A DNA stretch of 51,219 bases from Opitutus sp. (lineage in GTDB: Bacteria > Verrucomicrobiota > Verrucomicrobiae > Opitutales > Opitutaceae). The notes beneath the pieces are model-generated. The model did not search any database, was not told where the DNA came from, and worked only from the letters and a program-made list of their open reading frames with translations. The position numbers were made by a program, and so were the translations under genes. Positions 1 to 9,378 of the stretch are shown here, piece after piece; position 1 is the first letter of the stretch, and every line of letters starts with the position of its first letter. The stretch is taken from NCBI GenBank assembly GCA_009695065.1, contig SIBR01000025.1, forward strand, positions 1 through 51,219, in the 5' to 3' direction.

Positions 1-245
1 GTGGCGTCGGCGATAAAGTCCCAGGTCCCTACATGACCTCGATGGTTCGCTTGCGTCGGCAGCCCGGTGGATGCACCTCGGCGTGGGATGTAACGCCGGG
101 GCGGTGGCACCCGCAGGCCTTCGGTCCGCCGCAACTTCTACACCTGCTTGCGGCCGACCTTGTAGCCTTCACCGCGCATTTTCACCACAATCCGGCGGAA
201 GCCGTAGCGCGGATACTTGCGCGACAGTTCGTGCAGCCTTCGCGC
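1..245 (-). pseudogene. IS3-family transposase (OrfB) remnant, broken and running off the left edge
   Basis: Read on the minus strand, this stretch encodes the central part of an IS3-type OrfB transposase. It has the helix-turn-helix-like segment SRKYPRYGFRRI followed by KMRGEGYKVGRKQV, then (after an in-frame TAG at 138-140) KLRRTEGLRVPPPRR. It ends at the window edge with ANHRGHVGTWDFIADAT, the start of the DDE integrase core with its first Asp. Functional family members read through the TAG position without a stop and usually have Trp where the Gly of HVGTWDF stands, so this copy looks dead. The N-terminal part of OrfB and all of OrfA are missing: the frame meets unrelated coding sequence at about 236-250. 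Family assignment is from remembered motif patterns. The exact left extent lies outside the window. Confidence 0.75.
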
Positions 246-613
246 TGCGCGTCGTCGAAATTCACCAGCCAGAAATCCGTGAGCGCACCGGATTTCTTTA
301 CTGAAGTGGGCGAAGCCGGACCCGGCCGCGGCCGGGGCGCAGGCCACGGCCCATTCGTCGTAAAATCGACTTTCTCCACCCGTCCATTTTCCAGCGTAAT
401 CCGACCCTGCGGATACGAGAGAATCTCCTTCGTCCCGGACTGGGACAGCCCGGTGGGCCAGCCATACGCCTCGATCGCTTCGTCCTTCGTCGCACCCGGC
501 CCGACGACCGGCTGGGAACCCGCGCCCATCAAAGCCAGCGCACTCCATCCGAACACCAACAAGGAAATCACCCAGCCCCGCGACACACGTGACGACCAGA
601 TCCGAAAATTCAA
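246..613 (-). pseudogene. Small exported protein gene truncated at its 3' end by the IS3 remnant
   Basis: The minus-strand frame begins at a TTG (611-613) or at GTG 584-586 and gives a signal-peptide-like segment (VISLLVFGWSALALMGAG). It is followed by a short domain with TKDEAIEAYGWPTGLSQ and ITLENGRVEKVDF, which resembles SmpA/OmlA-like repeats that read out a phrase such as 'how the sequence changes with a keyed setting'. A Pro-rich linker follows, then FWLVNFDDAQREG. In similar proteins such a linker precedes a thioredoxin-like domain (inference). The frame then runs into the transposase remnant at about 236-250 and stops at 182. I read this as a secreted protein whose C-terminal domain was lost by IS insertion and deletion. 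The start codon is uncertain and no Shine-Dalgarno is visible. Confidence 0.45.
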
Positions 614-728
614 TGGGACGAAAACAATTATTGCATCGGGCGATTGCGCCACTTTGGCAACGCCAAGGTTTGGCGCCCAAGAATAAGCTAGGCCCGGAAG
701 CCGGTGGACGCTTAGGTGAGGGCCATCC

Positions 729-2558
729 GTGCCCACGCTCCAAGCGCTGCTCAAATCCACCTTCGGCTACGCCTCGTTTCGCCCCCTGCAACGCGAGATT
801 TGCGAAGCTTCGCTCGCGGGCCGCGACGTGTTTGCGCTCCTGCCCACCGGCGGGGGCAAGTCCCTTTGCTTCCAGCTGCCCGCCCTCGTAAGGCCGGGAC
901 TGACCGTCGTCGTCTCACCCCTTATCGCCCTCATGAAGGATCAGGTCGACCAACTCCAGGCCAGCGGCGTGGCGGCGACCTTCCTGAATTCCACGCTCGA
1001 CGCGGGTGAGTCCCGCGCACGCTTGCGCGGCCTGCACCGGGGCGAGTACAAGCTGCTCTACGCCGCGCCCGAGCGGCTCATGCTCGAGGGCTGGGACGAG
1101 AATCTTAAAAACTGGAACGTGACGTGCCTCGCGATCGACGAGGCTCACTGCGTTTCCGAGTGGGGGCACGATTTTCGCCCGGAATACCGCCAACTCGCGA
1201 AGCTGCGTGCGGCGCTGCCAGACATTCCCGTGATGGCACTGACCGCCACGGCGACCGAGCGCGTGCGCGAGGACATCGTCACACATCTGAAACTGCGCAA
1301 GCCGGAGGTCTTCGTAGCGAGCTTCAACCGCCCGAACCTCACCTACCGCGTCATGCCGAAGGACCAGCCGCTGAAGCAGATCATCGATTTCGTCCGCAAG
1401 CGCGAGACCGAGAGCGGCATCATCTATTGTGCGAGCCGGGCCGCGGCGGAACGCGTGGCCGAGGCGCTGGCCGGCCGGGGATTTTCCGCGCGCCCCTATC
1501 ACGCGGGACTCGACGGTGAGGAACGGGCCCGCAACCAGGACCAGTTCCTGCGCGACGACACGCGGATCATGTGCGCGACGATCGCCTTCGGCATGGGCAT
1601 CAACAAGCCCAACGTCCGCTGGATCATCCATCACGACCTACCGAAGAACATCGAGGGCTACTATCAGGAAACCGGTCGCGCCGGCCGTGACGGTTTGCCC
1701 GGCGACTGCCTGCTGCTCTTCAGCGCCGGCGACATCGCGAAGCAGACCCACTTCCTCGACGAGATCACCGACGCGAAGGAGCAGCAGATCGCCCGCGCGC
1801 AGCTGCGCCAGATCGTGCACTACGCCGAAAGCGCCGGGTGCCGCCGCGCCGAACTCCTGGAATATTTCGGCGAGAAATTCCCGCTCGATAACTGCGGCGC
1901 CTGCGACAACTGCGTCGAGCCGCGCGAGACCTACGACGGCACGCTCGTCGCGCAGAAGTTCCTCTCGTGCGTCTACCGCATCGTGCAGAACAGCCGTTTC
2001 GGCGTCGGCATGAACCACACCATCGAAGTGCTAACCGGGGCCGACACCGACAAGATCCGCCGCTGGGGCCACGACCGGCTGACGACCTACGGCATCGGCC
2101 GCGAACTCTCCCGGCCGCAGTGGTCGGCCGTCGGCCGCGAGCTCATGCGACTGGGTTACCTCACCGTCGCGGAGGGGGAATACGCCACGCTCGAACTGAC
2201 CGAGGAGGGGCGCAACGTGCTGCGCGCCCGGACGCCGATCACGCTGACCAAGCCGATGGACCTGCCGAAAGCGAAGCGCCCGACGGTCCAACGCACGGGC
2301 GACATCGCGTGCGACGAAATCCTTTTCGCTCGGCTGCGGGCGCTGCGGAAGGAACTGGCCGACGACCGCCGGGTGCCGGCCTACATCATTTTCGGCGACA
2401 CCACGCTGCGCGCGATGGCGCGTTACTATCCGGAGTCGGTCGGGCAAATGGAGGGCATCCCCGGCATGGGCGAAAAAAAGCGCGTGGAATTCGGCGCCAC
2501 GTTCGCGGAGGAAATCGCCGACTACCTCAAGACGAATTCGCGCGTGGCGTTCGATTAG
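729..2558 (+). CDS. recQ: ATP-dependent DNA helicase RecQ
   Basis: This is a 609-residue SF2 helicase that unwinds DNA 3'-5' in recombination and replication repair. The GTG start fits the family N-terminus (LKSTFGYASFRPLQ, whose Gln is the Q motif). Walker A is TGGGKS (residues 40-45), the Walker B box is DEAH (about 137-140), the SAT motif is TATAT, and the helicase motif VI region reads QETGRAGRDG. The RecQ-C-terminal region has a zinc-binding cysteine set (C in AGCRRAELL, then CGACDNC), a winged helix, and a C-terminal HRDC domain ending near the stop. Length and domain order are those of bacterial RecQ. It stands alone, divergent from the truncated gene to its left, and is probably the oldest core gene at this end of the window. 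Confidence 0.97.
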   Translation: MPTLQALLKSTFGYASFRPLQREICEASLAGRDVFALLPTGGGKSLCFQLPALVRPGLTVVVSPLIALMKDQVDQLQASGVAATFLNSTLDAGESRARLRGLHRGEYKLLYAAPERLMLEGWDENLKNWNVTCLAIDEAHCVSEWGHDFRPEYRQLAKLRAALPDIPVMALTATATERVREDIVTHLKLRKPEVFVASFNRPNLTYRVMPKDQPLKQIIDFVRKRETESGIIYCASRAAAERVAEALAGRGFSARPYHAGLDGEERARNQDQFLRDDTRIMCATIAFGMGINKPNVRWIIHHDLPKNIEGYYQETGRAGRDGLPGDCLLLFSAGDIAKQTHFLDEITDAKEQQIARAQLRQIVHYAESAGCRRAELLEYFGEKFPLDNCGACDNCVEPRETYDGTLVAQKFLSCVYRIVQNSRFGVGMNHTIEVLTGADTDKIRRWGHDRLTTYGIGRELSRPQWSAVGRELMRLGYLTVAEGEYATLELTEEGRNVLRARTPITLTKPMDLPKAKRPTVQRTGDIACDEILFARLRALRKELADDRRVPAYIIFGDTTLRAMARYYPESVGQMEGIPGMGEKKRVEFGATFAEEIADYLKTNSRVAFD

Positions 2559-2679
2559 CGGGGTTGCCCGCCGCCGCGATTACTCGGCGGTTGCCAAGGC
2601 GCCGGTTAGGATTCTCATTCCAACCTCTCCCCTTCCCGACCCCAGCGTCGCTCCTTCCGCGCCCATTCCCGATTTCCCG

Positions 2680-3954
2680 ATGTCCAAAAACTCCGTCCAA
2701 GCCCTCAAGACGACCACGTCGAATCTCAAGAGCCTCGTCGAAGGCGCGCTCGCCGACAACGGCGGCCTCCTGCGTCTCGCCCCCTGCTGGGTGCCGCGCT
2801 CCTTCCTCCAGCCCGGGAAGCGCCTCAAACTGCATCCCGACGATCTCTACGCCTTCGGTCTCAACCGCGGCGGCATCGACGAACGCTGGTTCGCCTCGAC
2901 GACGCCGGCCGCCAACGACAACCGCACGCCCGACGAGGGCCTCAGCTACGTCGTGGTCGGCAACCGGCGCTTCACGCTGGCCGACGCCGTCGCCGAGTGC
3001 GGCACCGCGCTCATCGGCCCGTCGATTTGGAAGAAATACAAGAAGTGGCCGGTTTACTCGAAGTTCTTCGATAACATGGGGCCGATCCCGCACCACATGC
3101 ACCAGTCGCAGGCGCAGGCCAAGCTGGTCGGCCAAGAGGGTAAACCCGAGTCGTATTATTTTCCGCCGCAGCACAACAACGTCGGCAACAATTTTCCCTA
3201 CACCTTCATGGGCCTCGAGCCCGGCACCACCAAGGCCCAAGTCCGCCGCTGTCTCGAAAATTGGAATCGCGGCGACAACGGCATCCTCGATCTTTCGCGG
3301 GCCTACTGCCTCAAGCCCGGCACCGGCTGGCTCATCCCGCCGTGCGTGCTCCACGCCCCCGGCTCGCTGTGCACCTACGAGCCGCAATGGGGCTCGGACG
3401 TGTTCGGCATGTACCAATCGCTCGTCGAGGGCCGCGAGGTGCCGTGGGCGCTCCTCGTGAAGGACATGCCGAAGAGCAAGCATCGCGACCTCGACTTCAT
3501 CGTCGAGCAGCTCGACTGGGACGAGAACCTCGATCCGAATTTCAAGGACAACCACTACCTCGAACCCGTACCGGTCAAGGGCTCGTGCGGCGAGGGCTAC
3601 ACGGACCGCTGGATCGTCTACGGCAAAGTGAAGGGCGAGCAGCTCTTCACCGCCAAGGAACTCACCGTCGAGCCCGGTGCGAAATGCACGATCAAGGACG
3701 GCGGCGCCTATGGGCTCATCACGGTGCAGGGCAAGGGCCGCATGAACCAACTGACCCTCGACTGCCCGAAACTCATCCGCTTCCACGAACTGACCGAGGA
3801 CGAGGTCTTCTGCACCGAGGACACGGCGAAAGCCGGCGTCACCTTCGAGAACACAAGCACGGTCGAGCCTCTGGTCGTGCTGCGCTACTTCGGACCGGAA
3901 GTGCATCCCGACGCCCCCGCGATGGGCGCGTATCGAAAGCTGAAGAGCAGTTGA
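2680..3954 (+). CDS. Cupin protein resembling class I mannose-6-phosphate isomerase
   Basis: This is a 424-residue protein without a signal peptide. A cupin-like core carries a His-rich metal motif, PIPHHMHQSQAQAKL (about residues 136-150), followed by the Glu of GKPESYYFPP. A second candidate ligand lies in IPPCVLHAPGSLCTYEP (about 222-238), the layout seen in ManA-type phosphomannose isomerases. A second, degenerate cupin repeat makes up the C-terminus. The true substrate is unknown: it could be a sugar-phosphate or free-sugar isomerase. It is followed 107 bases later by an NHL-repeat gene on the same strand and lies at the start of the carbohydrate region. The leader before the ATG (2626-2679) is almost purely C/T-rich with no Shine-Dalgarno. 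I am fairly sure of the fold class and unsure of the activity. Confidence 0.55.
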   Translation: MSKNSVQALKTTTSNLKSLVEGALADNGGLLRLAPCWVPRSFLQPGKRLKLHPDDLYAFGLNRGGIDERWFASTTPAANDNRTPDEGLSYVVVGNRRFTLADAVAECGTALIGPSIWKKYKKWPVYSKFFDNMGPIPHHMHQSQAQAKLVGQEGKPESYYFPPQHNNVGNNFPYTFMGLEPGTTKAQVRRCLENWNRGDNGILDLSRAYCLKPGTGWLIPPCVLHAPGSLCTYEPQWGSDVFGMYQSLVEGREVPWALLVKDMPKSKHRDLDFIVEQLDWDENLDPNFKDNHYLEPVPVKGSCGEGYTDRWIVYGKVKGEQLFTAKELTVEPGAKCTIKDGGAYGLITVQGKGRMNQLTLDCPKLIRFHELTEDEVFCTEDTAKAGVTFENTSTVEPLVVLRYFGPEVHPDAPAMGAYRKLKSS

Positions 3955-4061
3955 TTCAAGCGCGGCGGTCCGGAGCGAAGTTCGCTTCCGGGCCGCACGC
4001 CAGGGGTGCCGCGGGCGAACCGCCCCACTCCGTTTGCCTTGTCCGCAACCCCGCCACTCGG

Positions 4062-5027
4062 ATGAAGTTTGCCCTGATTTATCTCGGCGTGTGCCTGCTT
4101 TCGCCGGCGCTGCCCGCCGCCGACCTCGAGGTGGTGCACGGCTGGCTGCAACTTCCCGCCGGCGAAATCCCCGGCCAGGTTTCCGGGGTCGGTGCCAGCG
4201 CGAACGGCGATGTGTTTGTTTTTCATCGCGGCAATCGCCCCTGGCTGGCCAATCCCGCCCAAGCCGGCGCGATTCGCGAGCCGACGGTCTGGCGCGTCGA
4301 AGGCGCGACGGGGCGCGTTGTCGCCCGCTGGGGTGCCAACACCTTCCTGCTCCCCCACGGGCTCTTCGTCGATCACCGCGGCCACGTCTGGTTGACCGAT
4401 GTCGGCCGGCACCAGGTTTTCGAATATACGGCGGAGGGCGCGCTACTCCGCACGTGGGGCGAGGACAAAATCGGGGGCGCCGACGCGGCGCACTTCAACA
4501 AGCCGACGGACGTCGCGGTGCTGGCCGACGGCTCGTTTTATGTCACCGACGGTTACGTCAACAGCCGCGTCGTGAAGTTTTCGGCCGACGGGAAATACCA
4601 ATTCGAATGGGGCACCAAGGGCACCGGACCCGGCGAGTTCCGCGTGCCGCACGGCATCGCGGTGGACGCCACGGGGAAAGTCTACGTCGCTGACCGCGAG
4701 AACGACCGCATCCAGGTCTTCACCGCCGACGGAAGATTTCTCGCGCAATGGAAGGATCCCGCCTTCGGACGCCCGTATGGCATTCGGGTCGGGCGGGACG
4801 GGCTGCTCTACGTGGCCGACGGCGGAGAACAGCCGAAGCAGCCGCCCAACCGGTCAAAACTCGCGGTGCTCACACTTGAGGGCAAGATCGTTGCTTCGTT
4901 CGGCCGCTGGGGCAACTACGACGGCCAATTCCTGCTGGCCCACGATCTTGCGGTCGCGGCGGACGGATCGATCTACGTCGGCGACGTCCCCGGTCAGCGT
5001 GTGCAGAAGTTCCGCTGGAAACAGTGA
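4062..5027 (+). CDS. Exported NHL-repeat beta-propeller protein
   Basis: This is a 321-residue protein starting MKFALIYLGVCLLSPALPAA, a clear signal peptide. It then has about five to six NHL-type blades with repeated phrases such as LPHGLFVDHRGHVWLTD, FNKPTDVAVLADGSFYVTD, VPHGIAVDATGKVYVAD and LAHDLAVAADGSIYVGD. Relatives include the lyase domain of peptidylglycine alpha-amidating enzymes and many uncharacterised bacterial propellers. No catalytic set can be proved from sequence here. It probably binds or cleaves a small ligand in the periplasm. The gene ends 19 bases before the convergent stop of the minus-strand dehydrogenase-like gene. Confidence 0.75.
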   Translation: MKFALIYLGVCLLSPALPAADLEVVHGWLQLPAGEIPGQVSGVGASANGDVFVFHRGNRPWLANPAQAGAIREPTVWRVEGATGRVVARWGANTFLLPHGLFVDHRGHVWLTDVGRHQVFEYTAEGALLRTWGEDKIGGADAAHFNKPTDVAVLADGSFYVTDGYVNSRVVKFSADGKYQFEWGTKGTGPGEFRVPHGIAVDATGKVYVADRENDRIQVFTADGRFLAQWKDPAFGRPYGIRVGRDGLLYVADGGEQPKQPPNRSKLAVLTLEGKIVASFGRWGNYDGQFLLAHDLAVAADGSIYVGDVPGQRVQKFRWKQ

Positions 5028-5046
5028 GACCCCCGGGAGAAATATC

Positions 5047-7944
5047 CTAGGGCGCGGATTTTGAGCGGACGGGCTTGAGCACCACCGACCGGACATCGGC
5101 CAGTTCCCGCTGCAAGGGGCCGGTCGGTCGCATGAGGATGCGATTCAGCCCCGCGTTCAGCGCAAGTGTACCGGCGGGCTGGAGCGCAAACGTGGCGTAA
5201 TCGCCCGTGGAAACCACCGTGCCTGTCGTCTGCGATCCTTCCGTCTGGATGACATAGCGATCGCCGGCCGATTCGGCGTCGGCCGCGAGTTCGACCCGCA
5301 CATCAAATTCTCCCGCCACCGCCGCCTCGACCACCCACTCGGCGGAGTCGTCGGCCACAGTCCAGGGGGCGAGGACATTGAGCGAGGGTCGATACGCCAG
5401 CTTCTGGCCGAAGGTGCGGGCGCGGCTCGCAGGCAGCACAATGACACCGTCGGCTGCCGGCCGGACAGGCACAACGGCAGCCGTTTCAGCCTCACTCCGG
5501 ATCCCGCTCAGTTCGGCCACCGTCCACGGCAGCATCCGCCCGCGGGTTTCCTCCCGCACCGTGGCGACCTGCCGCGCATCAAGGGTTGAACCGGCGTTGC
5601 CCCACACATTGCGCACGTAGCTGAGCAGCGCGGCCAGTCGCTCATCATCGAGCAGCGGATTCATGCCCTGCCCCGGCATCGCCAGATTCCACGGCTGACC
5701 CTTCACCTCGATGGCACCGTAGACGCCCTGGAGGACGATGCGGATCAGTCGCGCCGGATCGCCGAGCACCCACTCGCTGCCCGCGAGCGGCGGGAATGCG
5801 CCCGGCACGCCGTCGCCATGCGCCTGATGGCACGCCGCACAGGCCGCCGTAAAGTGGGTCCGGCCGGTTTCGATCTGCAATCGCTGATCAGCGGTCAGCG
5901 CGGCCACACGAACCTCGGCCACGTCAGAAGGCTGGGCGCCGGGCCAGGTGAAAAAGGCGCGCAGTTTCAGCTTTTGGTCGCCACCCAGCAGCTCCGGCAT
6001 TCGCGTGAGCGCGATGGGTTTCACTTGGGCCGCGTTGGCCGGCAACGCCGCGCCGATGCCGTCGAGCAAGGCCGTCTTTTGCCACGCTCCGATTTGGGCC
6101 GCGAAGGCGAGCAGCGGCTCGATCTCCCGCGGATTGCCGCCCACGACGATCGATCGCGCCACGAGTGAGAACAAGGCGCGCTTGTCGTCCGACGCCTCGC
6201 CCCACGGCAGCGACAGGAAGCGAAGCTCCCAACCATGCAGGCCACTGAGCGCGGCCAGGCGAAAAAGATGCCCCCCATCCCGCTGCAAGATCCGGAACCG
6301 TTCCGCGAGGCCGGCCTCGGTCCTCACCTCACCCAGCGCGAGCAGGGCCTCCAGCCGGGCGGATTGTTCGTCAGCCACGAATCGCTTCGCCTCGACCGGT
6401 TCGCCCCGTTCGACCAGCAGTCGCTGCGCCGTGAGCCGCGACCAGCCGTTGCGATCGCTGAGCCGGCCCTTCAAGTCGGCCGTCGAGGCCCGGCTGAGTT
6501 GCGGCGACCGGCGGTTCACGGGCTTGCCGTCGTGGACGATGCGCCAGATGCGGCCGAGGTCGTTGCCCTGGTCGAGCTTCCGCTCGTTGATCTGCTGCGT
6601 GAGCCACGGCACCATGAAAATCACGTGCTCGATGATGCCGTGATACATGTCCGCGATGTAGAGACAGCCATCGGGTCCCACCCGGGCGTTCACCGGCCGG
6701 AAGCGTTCGTCGGTGGACGCGAGAAACTCCTGCTCCGGCGGATAGAACCGCGAGGCCACCGGCTCGATTCCCGGCGTGAGTTTCAGACGCCCGATGAGGT
6801 GGCCGCCGGATTCGGGCACGAACACATTGCCATAGGCGTCGTCGGGATACTGGTCGCCGTTGTAGAAGCAGGTGCCGGAGACGATGGTGTAGGTGCGGAG
6901 ACGCCCGTCGTCGCGCAATTCGAGCGCACCGAGCGTGACCGCCGGCGTGGGCCGGATGGGAAAGACCCCTTGGGCGTCGCGGGCGATGTTCACGTTCAAG
7001 CCGAAACCTCCGCGGCCGCCACTGCGCTGGTAGAGTTTCACCAGATTCGGATTCCGCACGACCGCGTCGGCCGGGATGAGATCCATGTGGAGCGCCGAGT
7101 TTTCGTAACACGTGATGAAACGGCCCGCGTCGTCGAACGAGACCCCAAACTGGCCGCGATGGATCGTCCCGGACTCGACTAGTTTGCCGTCCTGCCAGCG
7201 ATATTTTCGCGGCCAGTCGGCGCAGTGCAGCCAGTTGTCGGGGCCGTAGCGAAGGCCGTTGGCGGTGTGCTGGGGATTTCCGGCCGTGCCCATCGTGCCG
7301 ACCTCACGGCGCCGATCGCAGCGGAGATCGCCGTCGATATCCTCGCAAAACCAGAGCTTGGCCGGCTCATACAACAGAATGCCGCCCTGCACGAAGGCGA
7401 AGGAGCGCGGCATGACGAGTTTATCGAGGTAGACGGTCTGCTTGTCGGCCCGCCCGTCGCCGTCGGTGTCTTCGAGCACGACGAGGCGGCAGATCGGCTC
7501 GCCCTCCCGGCTGCCGGCGAGATCGCGCATGTAGCCCTGGTATTCGATCACCCAAATCCGGCCATCGGGATCGAACTCGAAGAAGATCGGGCACTGCACC
7601 ATCGGCTCCGCGGCGACGAGTTCCGCCCGGTAACCGGGAGCGAGTTTGAAGGTCTTGGCCTCGTCCGCAGGGGAGAGAATGGGCGCCGGCGGCACCTGGA
7701 TCCGCCGCAACAACTCCCCGCCCTTTTCCCAATCCGCCCAGCCGGTCAGTTGCGAGGGCGGCCGGATCCGCGGCCGGTCTTTCGGGATCGTGCCGCTCTG
7801 CGCCAGGCCGGAGGCGCCAAGCGCAAACGCCACGAAAACGAGCGCCGGAAAACGACCGCCTCGCCGGGCGCCGCGGACGGCGGGCGGACCGGCGCAGGTC
7901 GATGGCACGCCGGCAGGGTTCTTCGCGGGATTCCGAAGCGACAC
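5047..7944 (-). CDS. Large exported PVC-type beta-propeller dehydrogenase with class I cytochrome c
   Basis: This is a 965-residue protein. The GTG start is followed by a long basic N-terminus and a hydrophobic export segment (FPALVFVAFALGASGLAQ). Residues from about 90 to 500 form a propeller of the planctomycete 'membrane-bound dehydrogenase' type, with the Asp-rich calcium-like motif DTDGDGRAD and the signatures DGRIWVIEYQGYM and DGCLYIADMYHGIIEH. A HEAT-like helical stretch follows, then an ordinary cytochrome c domain with CAACH at residues 702-706 and an axial-Met candidate in NLAMPGQGM. The C-terminal 150 residues look like a beta-sandwich carbohydrate-binding module. The likely role is periplasmic oxidation of a sugar or alcohol with electrons passed to heme c; no substrate is known. 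It is transcribed away from the sugar isomerase gene at 8211 across a 266-base gap that should hold both promoters; I see no clear motif there. Confidence 0.85.
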   Translation of the reverse strand: MSLRNPAKNPAGVPSTCAGPPAVRGARRGGRFPALVFVAFALGASGLAQSGTIPKDRPRIRPPSQLTGWADWEKGGELLRRIQVPPAPILSPADEAKTFKLAPGYRAELVAAEPMVQCPIFFEFDPDGRIWVIEYQGYMRDLAGSREGEPICRLVVLEDTDGDGRADKQTVYLDKLVMPRSFAFVQGGILLYEPAKLWFCEDIDGDLRCDRRREVGTMGTAGNPQHTANGLRYGPDNWLHCADWPRKYRWQDGKLVESGTIHRGQFGVSFDDAGRFITCYENSALHMDLIPADAVVRNPNLVKLYQRSGGRGGFGLNVNIARDAQGVFPIRPTPAVTLGALELRDDGRLRTYTIVSGTCFYNGDQYPDDAYGNVFVPESGGHLIGRLKLTPGIEPVASRFYPPEQEFLASTDERFRPVNARVGPDGCLYIADMYHGIIEHVIFMVPWLTQQINERKLDQGNDLGRIWRIVHDGKPVNRRSPQLSRASTADLKGRLSDRNGWSRLTAQRLLVERGEPVEAKRFVADEQSARLEALLALGEVRTEAGLAERFRILQRDGGHLFRLAALSGLHGWELRFLSLPWGEASDDKRALFSLVARSIVVGGNPREIEPLLAFAAQIGAWQKTALLDGIGAALPANAAQVKPIALTRMPELLGGDQKLKLRAFFTWPGAQPSDVAEVRVAALTADQRLQIETGRTHFTAACAACHQAHGDGVPGAFPPLAGSEWVLGDPARLIRIVLQGVYGAIEVKGQPWNLAMPGQGMNPLLDDERLAALLSYVRNVWGNAGSTLDARQVATVREETRGRMLPWTVAELSGIRSEAETAAVVPVRPAADGVIVLPASRARTFGQKLAYRPSLNVLAPWTVADDSAEWVVEAAVAGEFDVRVELAADAESAGDRYVIQTEGSQTTGTVVSTGDYATFALQPAGTLALNAGLNRILMRPTGPLQRELADVRSVVLKPVRSKSAP

Positions 7945-8210
7945 GGCACGAGAGCTACCGGGGGACGGGGACAGGTCAATCGGCGAGTTGGCCCGCGGTC
8001 GTTCCGCGAGATGAATCTTGTTTTATCCCACGAGAATCTGTTTACGACACGGACGCCAAATCCGTTCGCCCCCAGCCCGGAAGTTTCCTCCCCTCCACGA
8101 ACCAGAACTCACCCGCCCTGACCGCTGGAATCACAGCGTCCGCTGACACGCCGACCTGAGTCTCGTCCCCGTCTTTTTCCACTCCCAAAACGTTCCTTCC
8201 CCTAAAATTC

Positions 8211-9251
8211 ATGCCTCAAAACAACTACCCAAAACTGCACAACGCCATGTGGCCCGGTCTCGTCGGCAAGAAAAGCATGGGCGGGGCCGAAGCGGACCTC
8301 GACCTCGACACCATGCTCGACATGACCGCCAAGGCCGAGGTCAACGGCGTGAAATTCGACGGCGTCGATCTCTTCCTCAACAATCCGCACACCGACATCG
8401 AAATTTCCGACGATGGCATCAAGGCCCTGGCCGATAAAATCCGGCGCAAGGGACTGGTCGTCGGCTCGGTGGTTGCGCCCGTCTGGTTCTTTGGCACCGC
8501 GATGGGCGACGAGGCCAAGCGCGCGGGCTGGGTGAACTGTGTCCGCAAGTCAGTGCGCATCGCGGCCAAGCTCCGCGAACTCGGAGTGCGGCCGTACGGT
8601 ATCGTCCGCATCGACACCGCGGCGTCGGTCAAGGACTGGGACCAGGATCCGAAGGGTAACACGAAGTTGATCGCCAAGACGTTCCGCGAGGCCGGCAAGA
8701 TCGCCCGGGATTCCGGCGAGCGCCTCGCCGCCGAGGGTGAAATTTGCTGGGGCGGCATGCACAGCTGGAAGCACATGATCCGCACTCTGGAGGAAACCGA
8801 CATGCCCCGCGTGGTCGGCTTCCAGGCGGACATGTCGCACACCCTGCTCTACACCTTGGGTGAAAACGCCGAGGAACACCGCATCGTGCCGAAGAAGTTC
8901 CATTGGGAACCGGACGCGTTCCACGCCGCGATGAAGAAACTGACCGCCGCGCTGCGACCTTGGACGTTCGATTTCCACGTCGCGCAAAACGACGGCACCG
9001 TCTTCGGCTCGGGCAGCCACGAGAAGACCGGCCGGCACTGCCTCGCCACGGACCCCAGGGGCAAACTCAACATCCCGCGTGACTCCGGCTACTGGCTGCG
9101 CGACGGCAGCGGCAAGGGCACGAAGAAGTTCAAGCACATCTGCTGGGATGGCTGCATGTTCCCGAACGACGTCATGCTGAAACAGCAGACGTGGAATGAC
9201 ATCCTCGCCGCCATGATCGAAGTGCGGAACAACCACGGCTGGGTCGGTTGA
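8211..9251 (+). CDS. Sugar isomerase/epimerase-like TIM-barrel protein
   Basis: This is a 346-residue cytoplasmic protein (no signal) of the xylose-isomerase-like TIM-barrel superfamily. Candidate metal ligands sit at barrel strand ends: Glu in [11 protein letters not shown], Asp and His in [14 protein letters not shown], and a late His-rich patch ([21 protein letters not shown]). These resemble the Glu/Asp/His/Glu set of the AP-endonuclease family 2 fold. It begins the cistron series isomerase, Gfo/Idh/MocA (127-base gap), second isomerase (61-base gap), which suggests one pathway acting on an oxidised sugar or cyclitol. The ATG is preceded by a C/T-rich leader. The fold is secure, the reaction unknown. 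Confidence 0.75.
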   Translation: MPQNNYPKLHNAMWPGLVGKKSMGGAEADLDLDTMLDMTAKAEVNGVKFDGVDLFLNNPHTDIEISDDGIKALADKIRRKGLVVGSVVAPVWFFGTAMGDEAKRAGWVNCVRKSVRIAAKLRELGVRPYGIVRIDTAASVKDWDQDPKGNTKLIAKTFREAGKIARDSGERLAAEGEICWGGMHSWKHMIRTLEETDMPRVVGFQADMSHTLLYTLGENAEEHRIVPKKFHWEPDAFHAAMKKLTAALRPWTFDFHVAQNDGTVFGSGSHEKTGRHCLATDPRGKLNIPRDSGYWLRDGSGKGTKKFKHICWDGCMFPNDVMLKQQTWNDILAAMIEVRNNHGWVG

Positions 9252-9378
9252 CACGCCTTGCCGCGGAGAAGGGGAACCGAACCGGGCGCTCGGCAACTTG
9301 CCCCTGTTCCCACCCCGTTCCCTCCTCCGCGGCTCTTCTTTCTCCCCGTTCCTTTTCCCCACCCTCCCCTCCTTCACA

